The notes: generated from the sequence alone by a model not told the origin. A stretch of DNA of 15,220 nucleotides from Jimgerdemannia flammicorona (GCA_003990745.1 RBNI01003781.1:1-15220), one strand, 5' to 3'; positions 1-9,993 are shown, counted from the stretch's first letter. Translations and numbers: made by a program.

Positions 1-15
1 TTTTTTTTTTTTTTT
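1..15. repeat. Poly-T run at window edge
   Basis: Fifteen T residues open the window and sit inside the hAT element, downstream of its visible coding part when read on the minus strand. It could be a degenerate A-rich stretch of the element or an assembly-edge homopolymer. Nothing more can be said. Confidence 0.6.
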
Positions 16-455
16 AAAAATAAATCTTCCATCATCTAAAACAGTTGCTTCAGCCAACCAAAGAAAAAAAGAATGCATATCACAGCAAACTCTAGTGCAT
101 GCTGGATCATTACAAATGTTGAGTTTCAATGTATACAGATGTTCAATATAAGCTCTTTTGGGGCTAAACTGATTGCCCTACACTATGCAGCAAATTTGTC
201 TCATCATTGTGGGGATGATCAGACTGACATAACCAGTTTGCGTAGCTTGGAAATTATACTCAGGGCCCCTCCTCTCTTGGATGTTTTGTCTATATGTATA
301 AGATAGTCCTGAACAGCGAGATTCAGTACATGGGCCTGATATTGCACATGGCAGCTTTCTGTACTGAAGGCTATGTTTTCCAGTTTGAGGCTGGCTGCTA
401 AAACTTGGAAAAATGTTGAGTTGTTTGTAGCATTGTCCATCGTAATGGCCAAAAT

Positions 456-571
456 CTGTACTTGAAATATTCCATCAGTGAATTATACAAAAATAAATAA
501 CCAATAAAATCTGTTTTATTTAAGAACCTCTCTCAAAATGCTGACCTGATGGCAAGTCCCCCTTTTTTTAC
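456..571 (-). other. Inferred intron 2 of the hAT transposase
   Basis: The minus strand reads ACCAAG|GTAAAA at 572/571 and TACAG|ATTTTG at 456/455. Removing these 116 nt joins ELGITTK in phase 0 to ILAITMDNATNN, the usual continuity in hAT transposases (block I followed by the DNA(S/T)NN block). The splice sites are inferred. Confidence 0.6.
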
Positions 572-1257
572 CTTGGTTGTAATCCCAAGCTCCTGGATAC
601 AACTAATAAAAGTATCTGCGATATTGTCTCCAGAATGAGGGCCAGCAAGTTTGACGAAGTTAAGGGTGAGAGATTTAAGCTACCAATCAAGGTCAATCCA
701 ATGACCAGTAATGCCCAGAAACGAAATTGCATTGGGGGATATCCATGTGTTGATCATAAACAAAATTTTGCCTGCCAAATTCTGCTTATTGAATGTAAGG
801 TTAAATTGGTGAGCTCTTTTATATAATTCAGCTTGCAAAGGTCACAGTGCTGCCCTTATTTTACCTGAAGTATCTGGTGGAGATTGTTATGCTCTTTCCT
901 ATAGGCCTCCAGGACATCTTTGCAAATAGTATCAGTACTTGGCAAATATAAATCATACTTGAGGAGGCCAAAGATACTATGCAATTGATCACTCTTGATA
1001 GTTGTGAATGGCTGGTCTGTATACACAATCTAGTGAATAAGCTGATTTCGAAATTCTGCTAAAGAGTATGGCTAAATATTTTTGATTAAATGGCATTGTT
1101 GGTACAAAAATGGTTGGGCAATCGGATAAATGTACCCACCACAGCTTGGATGTTGATTTTATTTATCTCTGTGTTCTTTTTGATTTTGTTAGAGTGCTTG
1201 TCTTTTATGTGTCGATTTATGTTTGAGGTCATACCATCAAGCATTTTGAACTTCTGA

Positions 1258-1336
1258 CTGGTGCAGTTTATGGGGGTGGATGAAACAATATCATATGTAT
1301 GTCAAACAAGTCAATAGGTGCATCTTAATTTTTTAC
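1258..1336 (-). other. Inferred intron 1 of the hAT transposase
   Basis: The minus strand shows CAG|GTAAAA at 1337/1336 and CACCAG|TCAG at 1258/1257. Removing the 79 nt joins the CNYC half of the BED finger in phase 2 to the SQKFKMLDGMTSNINRH half. That restores the normal spacing of a C2H2 BED finger. This is an inference from frame and motif continuity. Confidence 0.6.
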
Positions 1337-1500
1337 CTGCAATAATTACAAATAACATTATCTCCTATCTTAGCACAATGTTGCTAGATTTCAGAGTAAG
1401 GATTGTGTAGAAGGTGTGGAACTATCAGGGATGTTTGACTTGAAGCATCATCAGTACTGTGAACTATTGAAGACTGATCTGTCGATATGTATATTTGCAT

Positions 1501-1560
1501 GTTTGCATGTGCATGTGTGTGTGTGTGTATATATTATGTATGCATACATATGTGTGTATT
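1501..1560. repeat. (GT)n/(AT)n microsatellite-like stretch
   Basis: GCATGT and GTGTGTGT runs lead into ATATATT and repeated CATACATATGTGTG. This is low-complexity sequence between the putative transposase start and the subterminal repeat array. Confidence 0.7.
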
Positions 1561-1597
1561 GTATTGTGGACACATCCGGTATATGAGTCATGTGGAG

Positions 1598-1860
1598 GAT
1601 TTGGATTGGAGGATTTGGTTGAAGGATTCGGATGAGGATTTGGATTGGAGGATTCGAATTAGAGGATTTGAATTGGAGGATTCGGATTGGAGAATTCAGA
1701 TTGAGTGATTCAGATTGAGTGATTCAGATTGAGTGATTCAGATTGAGTGATTCAGATTGAGTGATTCAGATTGGGGTGGTTTGGATGGGTGATTTGGATG
1801 GGGTGATTTGAATGGAGTAATTCGGATTAATCTGAGTTAATTTGGATGGCTTTGGATTTG
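1598..1860. repeat. Subterminal tandem array, 14-bp core
   Basis: Five perfect direct copies of ATTCAGATTGAGTG lie at 1694-1763, followed by a partial sixth (from 1764). Degenerate copies of GGATTYGGATTGGA flank both sides. The position just inside the hAT terminus fits the subterminal repeats that bind hAT transposases in known families. An independent minisatellite is the alternative. Confidence 0.8.
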
Positions 1861-1913
1861 ATATTCGGATCAAACTGTCATGTGATGAATCAAATCTGGA
1901 TTTGATTTGAATT

Positions 1914-1931
1914 GACTCGTTCAGAGCACTA
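1914..1931 (-). repeat. hAT 5' terminal sequence
   Basis: The minus strand begins TAGTGCTCTGAACGAGTC. It matches the terminus at 12141-12154 in 13 of the first 14 bases. It also coincides with the switch to AT-rich, CpG-poor DNA on its right. Confidence 0.6.
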
Positions 1932-2114
1932 ACTATAAAGATAAGATGAATTTTACTAACTTATATAGATCAGTAGTTAAGAGTTTATAGATATTTCATA
2001 ATATAGATTATTATGATAGCTATAGTAATTTTTACTTTATATAGAACTTATAGTATTATTATTTCTCTTCTTATCTTGCTGATATATAGCTACTTCTTTT
2101 GAAACTTCTATCTT
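1932..2114. other. AT-rich spacer between hAT end and LTR element
   Basis: No gene is visible. The sequence is rich in TATAGAT and TTATAG words and lacks CpG. It ends with ATCTT (2110-2114), the left target-site copy of the LTR element. Confidence 0.6.
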
Positions 2115-2579
2115 TATAATAGTTTTATAGTTATATCTTAGTCTCAGTATATTTTCATATCTTTTTACTAATCTTTTCTTATATTTTCCTAAATATTCTA
2201 CTATGTTTTAATACTTTCTAAATATCTAAAAATCTTCTCTTAGTACTAAGATATCACTAGAACATTCTTATCTTTTCTTAGCATCAAATATCTTATCTTA
2301 ACTAGTTATAGAACCTTTTGAAACATTGTAGAATTCTATTAGTCATCTTTACTAGAACTTATTTCTTGGCTTTTCTCTTATTTTCTAAGATTCTTCTAGA
2401 TCTTTCTTTCAGATTTTATATAAATATTCTTATTCTCTACTTGAATAAAGCTCAGAATATTTTCTTCCAGAATTTTATCAAGACTACTTAAACTTATAAG
2501 TATCTTTTTAAGCTATTTTAGATTTATTAGCATTACTAAAACTTAGCTACCTCCTCTTAAAGAAACTAAAACTATTATA
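2115..2579 (+). repeat. 5' LTR
   Basis: It begins TATAATAGTT and ends AACTATTATA, a perfect 10-bp inverted repeat. It aligns along its length with 7755-8210. The canonical TG...CA ends appear as TA...TA, as transition mutation would give (inference). It contains a GAATAAAGCTCAGAATA block at about 2443-2459 that recurs in the 3' LTR. Confidence 0.9.
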
Positions 2580-2580
2580 C

Positions 2581-2598
2581 TTGATAGCAGTAGTATCA
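2581..2598 (+). other. Candidate primer-binding site
   Basis: TTGATAGCAGTAGTATCA starts one base after the 5' LTR, where a tRNA primer-binding site is expected. It is too mutated to assign to a tRNA by eye; only position supports it. Confidence 0.25.
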
Positions 2599-2599
2599 T

Positions 2600-3650
2600 T
2601 ATATCTTATCTTATTAAGAAATCTCATACAAATTCAGAAACTAGTTACAACTAATTATGTAAGTTCAAAATGAGCTATACTAAAGAACCAGTCTATCATC
2701 TAGACTCCTCTACTATAGAAAAAGTAGATGGTACAGAACTATAAGTTAATCTGAAGAATATGATTACCACTATGGCCTATCAGATCTAATAACTTTAAGT
2801 ACAACTAGAATATCAGAAAATAAGAACTATAGCTATATTATATTTTACTACTATATTAGTCAGCTTTAAGTCACTCAAGTCAAATATCTTTAATAGTTAT
2901 TGAGAAGGACTAACTATAGATATATAAATCTTCTAATACTTTGAACTTATAAGAATAGAAGAAGACATATAAGTCTAATTTGCTATCTCACTTCTCTGAG
3001 AAAATATAGCTATTTGGTAGTATAATTATATTATAATTATTACTTCTTATTCAAATACAAGAATTCAAGATTGAAAATCTTTCAAGAAGGCTCTCTACTA
3101 GTAGTTCAAGCCTGCTAATATTACTAAGCTAGTCTGAAATAAGCTAGTAAATATTAAGCAACTTAAGTTTATATAAAGTTACAAAGTACAATTCCTATAA
3201 ATTCTACTCAAGCTATTAATAATAACTGAAGACAAAAAGATAAACTGCTATATCTGAGGTCTGAAAGGAAATACATAAGTCAAGGTTAAGCTTAAAGAAC
3301 TACAGACTCTCAATAAAGCCATAAGAATTTCCAACAGATTTGATATCATTATCTTTGATAACTATTTTGAACCAGAGTACTATAAGAAGAACTATTTTAA
3401 GAACTGTCATAAGAACTAATCCAAGGTAGTTGGCCCAGCACCAATAGATCTAGACACTATACAAAAAGAATACCAAGCTTACTCTAGAAGAAAAAGACTG
3501 CCTGAAAAAATCTGGAGCTTATTTCTTCTAACAAATAGAATATATTGCAACTAAATATCTTAAAAAGACCAGTGAACTATTAAGACCAGTCACTGTATTA
3601 TCCAAAGATATGTCTGTCAACTCTACCACTAGTTAACCTAAACTCAAAAT
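2600..3650 (+). pseudogene. gag-like region of the chromovirus, decayed
   Basis: This is the expected place for Gag between LTR and protease. No full capsid domain can be read through the stops. The one suggestive point is at 3246-3284, in a frame preceded by lysine-rich sequence: C-Y-I-stop-G-L-K-G-N. It resembles the start of a CCHC zinc knuckle with the second Cys replaced by a stop and the His by Asn. The last Cys is not at the expected place, so the knuckle assignment is weak. The region is called gag by position rather than motif. Confidence 0.4.
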
Positions 3651-4080
3651 CAAAAAGCTTCACTCAAAGACTCAGATTCCTCAATATTAATTAAAAGGAG
3701 TCATTGGTCTTGACCTGTACTCTATCAAGTAAGTCACTATTCTAGTTAAAGGCTGAACTCTGATATCTACTAAAATTGCAGTCCAATATCCTGAAGGCTA
3801 TTATACCAGATTTGCACTATAATCAGAACTTAATATCAAATATTATTTAGATATTAATACTAGTATTATTGATTCAGACTATTGAGAATAAGTTCAAGTC
3901 TTACTTATCAATCAGAAGGATCAAGACTATACAGTCAAGAAAGGAGACTGAGTCATACAAATGATTCTAGAAAAAGCCAGTCAACCTAAGATCATAGAAG
4001 TTTAAGAACTATCTGAAACTAAGTGAGACTAAAAAGATTTTAATAGTACTGATTAAGTAGTAAGTCTCACTAAAATCTAA

Positions 4081-7000
4081 GCTCAAGCCATGCTCATTTT
4101 CAATGGTCTAGTTAAAGAAAAAGAAGTGTAAGTACTTATAGACAGTAGAGCTACAGAAAACTTCATCAACCAGAATCTTATCAAAAACCTCAATATTCTT
4201 ACCAAGTCTATATCTAAGAATGATAGTATAGTTATAGCAGATGATATACTATATCTTATCAAGTCAATTGTAGCCAAACTATCTATCAAGATCCAGAAAT
4301 ATTAAGAATAAGTAGACTTTAAGATTATACTACTAAGAGATCATAATTTGATCTTAAAAAAACCCTAGCTTACCAAATACAATCTGAATATTAATTGGTA
4401 TAAGAATGAAGTTACCTTACTTTAAAAAGGAGTCAACATTACTATCAAGACAGACAAGCCTATAAATAAGACCTCAGTTACAATACTATCAGCAATATAG
4501 TATAAGAAAGTACTCAAGAAAGTAGTATATATTTTTATTGCAATAGTCTGTTCTAAGAAATAAGATAAGAAGCTATTAATCAATAAAAGTATTACATTAT
4601 TGTTTGAAGAATTCAAAGATGTCTTCTCAGACAAGCTATCTAATTTACCACTTATATAAGAAGTAGATTATAAAATTGAACTAATCCCAGAAGCTATACT
4701 ATCCAAAAAATATATATACTATATTATCTCTCAAAATTGAAGCAGTCAAAAAGAAATTAGAAAAACTACTTATATGAGGAGTCATTCAACCAAGCAAATC
4801 TCCCTATGGCTCACCAGTCCTATTTGTTAAGAAGAAGAATAGTATTCTATAAATATATATAAATTACTAAATACTCAATAAGCTTACAGTCAAGAACTGA
4901 TATCTACTACATACTCTTAATTGATCAAATTTTTGATACTCTCAAGAATGCTAAGTATTTCACCAAGCTGGACCTCATGTCAGATTATCATTAAATCCAA
5001 ATCAAGCCAGAAGATATTTCAAAGACTATATTCATAGCTCTCTTTGAACTCTATAAATTTCTAGTCCTAGTATTTAGTCTTACTAATATATGTACCTACT
5101 ATATTCTAGACTCTCATGAATAAGATATTCAAGAATCAACTATTCATCTTCTTGTTGATATATCTTGACAACATTCTGATCTTTAGTATAACTAAAGAAG
5201 AATATCTCAAATATATCTAAGTAGTTCTAGAGATCCTATAAAAACACAAGCTATATACTAAGCTTAAGAAATATGAATTCTTCAAAAAACAAGTCAAATA
5301 TCTTAGTCATATTGTCTCTATACAAGGAATTTATATAAGATAGAGGCAATTTAAGAATATTCTATTCTATCAAACCTCATAGAACTCTAGTCCTTTTTTG
5401 ATCTAGCTGACTACTATTACTGCTTTGTCAGAAACTTCTCTGGCATTACTGAGCCACTGACTAACCTCATGAGGAAGACCTCTAACTCTGATCACTATGT
5501 GCTCTATATCTGAGATCTCTTTTGTCAATAAGTCTTCCAAGAACTCAAAAACTACCTAACTCATACTCTAGTTCTATATAAGGTAGATCTAAGTCTAAAA
5601 TTCACTATCATTACTGATATATTGAATTTTGCTATTAGAGCAGTCTTATTACAAAATGATAGTAAAGGATATCATTCTATTATCTTCAAGTCTCACAATT
5701 TGGCCTAGCTAAACAAAAGCTAGTTATTTATGAGAAGAAGCTACTGGCAATAATATATATACTAAACTACTGATAATACTATCTAGAAGGTATTAAGTTT
5801 GATATCATTACTAACTATCAATCTCTTAGATATATCAATACCTAATCTACTCTGTTATATCTATAAGCCAAGTGGAGTCTGAAGCTTCAAACCTTCAATC
5901 TGATGATTGTCTATAAGTCTGGCAAAATACTTATAATATCAGATACCTTATCTAGATATCTAGACCTTACCATAATTATACAAGTTACTTTAGCATTCAA
6001 ATGTCTAGACCAAATTAAATAAGCTTACAAAGAAGATATTATTACTACTAGAGTTTTCTTAAATAAGTTTAAGAATATATATACTATTGAGAACAATCTG
6101 ATCTATTATTAAGATAAAGTCTATCTACCTGATAACATGAGTCTATGCTATAAGATACTACAAGAATACTATAACTTCTCTCTTACCAGTTATCTTGAAA
6201 TTGAGAAAACTGTTAAGAATATCTAATACTACTACTATTGGTCAAATATGATCAAGAAAATCAAGAACTATATTACTAGCTATAATCTCTATCAGTAAAA
6301 AAAGTCTACTAACTAAGTACTAGCTGGTTTGCTATAACTACTACCAATTCTGATCAAGAAATTTAAGTAAGTTATAATGGACTTTATAACTTAGCTACTA
6401 TGAACTCAATCTGGTGCTGATGCTATCATCATATTCATCAACTGCCTGACCAAGACTATGATTACTAAACTAACTACTACTAATGCTACTATATCTGAGA
6501 TTATAAGAATCTTCTTCTAGTCTATCTTTTATCACTATGATCTACTATAAGTAATTATCAGTAATTATGATTCCAAGTTTATTAGTCACTTCTGGCAAAC
6601 TCTTTTTAAGACTCTGGGAACTCAATTAGTCATATCTACCATCTTCTATCTACAAACTAATGGACAAATCAAGCACATAAACAGAACTCTAGAATAAATG
6701 CTCAGAAACTATATTTCTTATAAGTAAGATGATTTGGACCACTATCTGACTTATATAGAATTTATATATAATAATGCCATCTAATTATCACTGGTCTTTT
6801 CCCTTTTTGACTACTCTATAGTCAAGATCCTGAGACCTCTGCAAGTCTAGTTTCTTTTAAGAAAAGTAGTTAAATACAAGTCTCTACTATTAAGAACCTC
6901 ATAGATAAAATAGATGAACTACTTAAAATTACTACTGTGAACCTCTAGAAGACCCAATAACATCAAGCTAAGTATACTTATAAGAAGTACTATGATGTCA

Positions 7001-7430
7001 TATATACTATTAGTGATCAAGTTCCATTGTCTACTGAGAATCTCAAAATATAATCTCAAGTTAACTACCTATTTAATAAGTTTCAACCTAAGTATATTGA
7101 ACCCTTTAAGATTACTAAATAAGTTTCTGCATTCTCCTACTATCTTAAGCTATCTAAAACCATAAGAGTATATCTAGTCTTTCATATATTATATCTTAAG
7201 ATCTGGAATTAGTCACTACTCTACTCTGGTCAAATTCTCAAGCTATCTGCTTCCTGTAATTATTAAAGACTATATTGAGTATAAAGTCAAGAAAATCCTT
7301 AACAAGTGAATCTACTACTGTCATCCTAAATACCTGGTCAAGTAGATGAGCTACTCTAAATATAATATTATCTGGAAACCACTGATTAATCTTAAGAACT
7401 CTCAAGATCTAGTTTAAGAATTTGAGGTAA
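4081..7430 (+). pseudogene. pol relic: protease, RT-RNase H, integrase, chromodomain
   Basis: Protease: VLIDSRATENF at 4132-4164, where the catalytic DSG/DTG triad reads DSR. RT: FTKLDL with the first catalytic Asp at 4971, and the YxDD box as YLDN at 5161-5172. RNase H: ITDILNFAIRAVL at 5610-5648, first Asp kept (5616), with the later expected Asp as Asn (5625) and Gly as Arg (5637). Integrase zinc finger: all four ligand positions are Tyr (6170, 6191, 6281, 6290). Integrase core: first Asp kept (6380), second as Asn (6563), Glu as Lys (6671), with D35E spacing. Chromodomain: about 7277-7425, KYLVK-stop-MSY, where the stop at 7343 replaces the conserved Trp. Integrase and chromodomain share one frame; protease and RT lie in others, so small indels exist too. 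The function was reverse transcription and chromatin-targeted integration; it is now dead. Confidence 0.9.
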
Positions 7431-7741
7431 AATATATTACTTAATCTCTATAGTAATTTTCTTAGATTATTGATGACTTATAGTAATAACTAGTATCTTA
7501 TACATTAGAAGTTTACTTTGGAACTCCAGAACTAGTAGAATATTTAGTAAATAAGAAGTCTACCAAAATGAAGCTACTAGCTAGATTTGAATCTCTCTTA
7601 GTTAATTAGTCTGATAATAGACCCTCTACTATATATAAAGATAGCCAGTTCTCAGCAATATACTAATATAAGTTTGAGAAATTTTAGTTAAATATATTTA
7701 GTCTTATATTATCTAAAAACTCAATGAGGATATTGATTTTT

Positions 7742-7754
7742 AAAGAGAGAGAGA
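7742..7754 (+). other. Polypurine tract
   Basis: AAAGAGAGAGAGA lies immediately before the 3' LTR. It is the expected primer site for plus-strand DNA synthesis and also fixes the LTR boundary. Confidence 0.85.
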
Positions 7755-8210
7755 TATAATAGTTTCATAGTTATATCTTAGTCTTAGTACTTTTTTATAT
7801 CTTTTTACTAGTTTTTTCTTAATATTCTACTATATTCTAGTATTTTCTAAATATCTATAAGTCTTCTCTTAGTACTAAGATATTACTAAAATATTCTTAT
7901 CTTTTCTTAGTACCAAGTATCTTGTCTTAGCTAGTTATAGAACCTTTAGAATATTGAAGAATTCTATTAGTCATCTTTGCTAAGAATCTATTTCTTGGCT
8001 TTTCTTTCTTTTTTTCCAAGATCTTTCCAGATTTTTCTTTCAGATCTTATATAAATATCCTTGTTCTCTACTTAAATAAAGCTTAGAATATTTTCTTCCA
8101 GAATTTTTTTGATAATATTTAAATCTATAAGTATCTCTTTAAGCTACTTTAGGCCTATCAGAATTATTAGAACTTAGCTACTTCTTCTTAAAGAAACTAG
8201 AACTATTATA
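7755..8210 (+). repeat. 3' LTR
   Basis: It has the same TATAATAGTT/AACTATTATA ends as the 5' LTR and is about 9 bp shorter. The two copies differ at many sites, largely C/T and G/A. The right flank GTCTT (8211-8215) is the probable unmutated form of the target duplication. Confidence 0.9.
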
Positions 8211-9184
8211 GTCTTAATTTATATTATCTCTATATTATAGATTATTGACTCTATCAACTATATTCTGTAGACTAATAATAGAAATAGTTTCATTGAGAAG
8301 TTTAATAACTTCTTTACTACTTTATATCATATAACTAAAATTGGATTATTTATAGCGATCAATAGATAAATAATATTATATTAAGAAACTTATTTTGTAT
8401 ATTAATAATAGAAGTTCTGTTATAGAATCCTGTTTTGGTTTTTCTATTTATATATAGTATACTTTTTTGATAATATATTAATATCTCATTATACTTTATT
8501 TATTTATCTGACATTAGTTATCTATTATATATCTTCTATTAATATTATATTATAGTCCCCTTTGTGGACTTTATTAAGTATGAACTGGGTGGCCCTTTTG
8601 GAGCAAACTTTATAATTGATTAGGAGTATCTGTTATTATGAATAAAATTGAAGTTATTGCTACAGTAACATTTTGATTGATTTATTTTAAGTATTTTAAG
8701 TATATATATAAGATTGAAGTATATTATTAACAGTGAAAATCTTGATAGCACATTGTCTATATAGTTGATATATATATTATAGTTATATTTTAGCAAATAA
8801 GTTACCATTACTATTGTCTGTATAAATGTATAAAAAATTCATATTTGATATTATATTATATAACTAAAACTGAAAATATAAAGTAAATTATAATATATAG
8901 AATTCTATTATAAATTAGATTAGCCTTTTTGAAAAAGTTTCATTAGTACTACTGATTAATAGAAAGTTCTATATATGGGTTATATTATCAATTATTATAT
9001 TCTATACTCACAATTTACATAAAAATATTCATACTATCTACTACTCTTATCAGGGATTTGATATCTCATCTGCAGCTTATTTGATACTGTGATATTATCA
9101 ACAACCTTATTTTGATGAAAAAAAAACCCCTCTTTTATCAAATCTCCACATACTATAAGTATCTTTACTGAGATCAGAACTGCT
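8211..9184. other. AT-rich intergenic stretch without recognisable gene
   Basis: No coding signal or conserved motif is seen on either strand. The sequence is strongly AT-rich with almost no CpG (one at 8357). The only non-random patch is at 8554-8620, listed separately. A short minus-strand open frame at 8620-8808 has Ile/Asn/Tyr/Leu-only composition and is taken as chance. Confidence 0.6.
8554..8570. repeat. Short inverted repeat, possible DNA-transposon terminus
   Basis: AGTCC-CCTTTGT-GGACT follows TATATTATAT and leads into a patch of ordinary base composition (to about 8605) in otherwise AT-only DNA. A TA-flanked element end of Tc1/mariner type is possible, but no partner end was found. 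Confidence 0.25.
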
Positions 9185-9400
9185 ATTCTGGTATTATGAT
9201 CAGATTCAAGCCACTATATAAGTGGGTACTGATGATCTATGAGAAGGTATTGGGATAAGAGCACCCAGATATAGCAATACTCTGAATAGTCAGACAAACT
9301 GGGCTCTACTTCAGCTAGAGCAAGTATGATAAGGCAGAGCCATCATATGAAAGGACACTAGCAATCTATAAGAAGAAGTACTTATAGTATGAAAGCTACT
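9185..9400 (+). pseudogene. Relic of a TPR array protein (kinesin-light-chain/NLR type)
   Basis: In one frame the DNA reads PLYKWVLMIYEKVLG-stop-EHPDIA (9211-9273) and then KYDKAEPSYERTLAIYKKK (about 9322-9378), with TGA and TAG stops between. These match the 42-43-residue TPR consensus of the AEPLYERALxIxEKxLGxEHPDTAxxLNNLAxL type. The two PxY positions (9211 and 9340) are 129 nt apart, exactly 43 codons. A less clear half-repeat with a one-base shift lies at about 9150-9208. In fungi such arrays are common C-terminal sensors of NLR-like and NB-ARC proteins, or occur in stand-alone TPR proteins. No nucleotide-binding domain is visible here. The stops make it non-functional, and the changes resemble those in the neighbouring retroelement. 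Confidence 0.75.
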
Positions 9401-9685
9401 ATAATGCCAATACTATTTACCTATAAAGAGATTACTTATAGGTTCTGTTGTATAATATCTGGTATGATCAAGCTAACAAGACATCTCACATACCACATAC
9501 ACCCGTGGATAGCCAGCAGATAAGCCTATATTGCAAAATCTTTTTCAAGATACTATAAAGTTTTAAGAGACCATTCTGCAGATAATTATTTCAGCTAATC
9601 ATTAATTATTAATTGCATCTGTAGCCACCCTTGTTATGTCATAACACATTATATTGAATGGATCTGTTTTGAGATTGTTGGTGTC
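9401..9685. other. Non-coding junction before the duplicated gene block
   Basis: After the TPR relic come about 200 bp without recognisable coding sequence. Base composition shifts towards mixed sequence from about 9480, where CpG reappears (9506). There is no counterpart upstream of the second gene copy, so the duplicated unit starts to the right of this stretch. Confidence 0.5.
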
Positions 9686-9841
9686 AGTTGGTATGGTGGA
9701 TTGCAGAATTGCCTTCATTGTGTTAAGTCCAATGTATGCCGCACAGTCACTTGGGTCAAACATGTTAGCCTTTTGTACATGCTGAGCCATGCAGCCTGCC
9801 ATCACAAAATCCTGGTACCGTTCATTGAATACTTGCGTCAT
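9602..9841 (-). other. Antisense small ORF upstream of the first BTB-SPRY gene (doubtful)
   Basis: A 79-codon open frame runs leftwards, divergent from the BTB-SPRY gene. Its middle, QKANMFDPSDCAAYIGL, has a counterpart QKTNMFKPSNCTADIGL upstream of the second gene copy (about 12965-13025, minus strand). Most base differences between the copies change amino acids, and the second copy carries insertions. Conserved non-coding promoter DNA is therefore more likely than a real protein. No family is recognised. Confidence 0.2.
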
Positions 9842-9920
9842 AATTTAAGTATATATATACACATGTGTACACCAAGTATACTATATGAGACGCGATTTTA
9901 TGATAAATAACGAAAGAAAA

Positions 9921-9950
9921 TATATAACCCTTTGCATGGATTATCACGTG
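9921..9950 (+). promoter_or_regulatory. Proximal promoter of gene A: TATATAA and CACGTG
   Basis: TATATAA at 9921-9927 lies 67 bp before the ATG. The palindromic E-box CACGTG at 9945-9950 ends 43 bp before it. The E-box and the following GGCAATTTGTCAA are kept upstream of the second copy; the TATA-like word is not. CACGTG is bound by bHLH factors in fungi (Cbf1/Pho4 type); that role here is inferred. Confidence 0.4.
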
Positions 9951-9993
9951 AAAACGTCATCGGCAATTTGTCAATCTCTCTTTATACTTACCA

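Larger units (their letters stand above)
1..1500 (-). pseudogene. hAT transposase relic with BED zinc finger
   Basis: This would have catalysed cut-and-paste transposition in the nucleus. From the putative ATG (1498-1500) the frame runs to a BED finger split by an inferred intron: CNYC at about 1340-1351 and HIKDKH (H-x4-H) at about 1195-1215. Core blocks then follow: TDQPFTTIKSDQLHSIFGLL (about 960-1022), TWISPNAISFLGITGHWIDL (about 690-752), LAGPHSGDN (about 625-655), LAITMDNATNN (about 422-454), HVLNLAVQ (about 325-350) and H*NSTFVMIQHALEF (about 85-130). The last corresponds to the RWNSTYxMI block of hAT proteins. Stops stand where Trp, Arg or Gln are expected: TAG for the BED Trp, TGA for Arg or Trp, TAG for Gln. 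There is at least one frameshift near 1120-1160. It is clearly non-functional, and the C-terminal dimerisation region is outside the window. Family assignment is firm; exact exon structure is inferred. Confidence 0.85.
1..1931 (-). mobile_element. hAT-superfamily DNA transposon, 5' part, degenerate
   Basis: The element reads right to left. Its outer 5' terminus is placed at 1931, where the minus strand begins TAGTGCTCTGAACGAGTC, in the style of Ac-like hAT ends. A subterminal array of GGATTYGGATT-like repeats follows (about 1598-1860), then a transposase relic from 1500 to the window edge. The candidate 8-bp target duplication next to the terminus is ACTATAAA (1932-1939), but its partner lies outside the window, so it is unproven. 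The 3' part of the element is not in the window. A very similar terminus recurs at 12141, which supports this boundary. Confidence 0.8.
2115..8210 (+). mobile_element. Ty3/gypsy chromovirus, full-length but inactivated
   Basis: A complete LTR retrotransposon of 6,096 bp. The LTRs lie at 2115-2579 and 7755-8210 and a polypurine tract abuts the 3' LTR. The flanking pentamers ATCTT (2110-2114) and GTCTT (8211-8215) differ by one transition. The internal order is gag-like region, protease, RT, RNase H, integrase, chromodomain, which is the Ty3/gypsy order, and the terminal chromodomain places it among the chromoviruses. The interior is AT-rich with almost no CpG and is full of TAA, TAG and TGA. 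The pattern suggests C-to-T mutation on both strands (RIP-like or methylation-driven). The element cannot encode active proteins. Confidence 0.93.

Noticed and set aside
73..306. Plus-strand frames at 73-306 and 635-826
   Set aside because: They lie antisense to the hAT transposase blocks, which have clear family motifs on the minus strand.
1487..1708. Plus-strand frame rich in Cys, Trp, Asp and Leu
   Set aside because: It translates the GT microsatellite and the 14-bp array; periodic composition, no gene features.
1501..1860. CRISPR-like array at the 14-bp repeats
   Set aside because: Units are contiguous without spacers and the context is a eukaryotic transposon end.
4083..4634. Minus-strand open frames inside the retroelement
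   Set aside because: Antisense to protease and RT relics; hydrophobic composition follows from AT-rich mutated DNA.
2115..8210. An alternative genetic code explaining the many TAA/TAG/TGA codons in the retroelement
   Set aside because: The two BTB-SPRY genes read normally with standard stops, and non-stop catalytic residues in the element are also altered by transitions.
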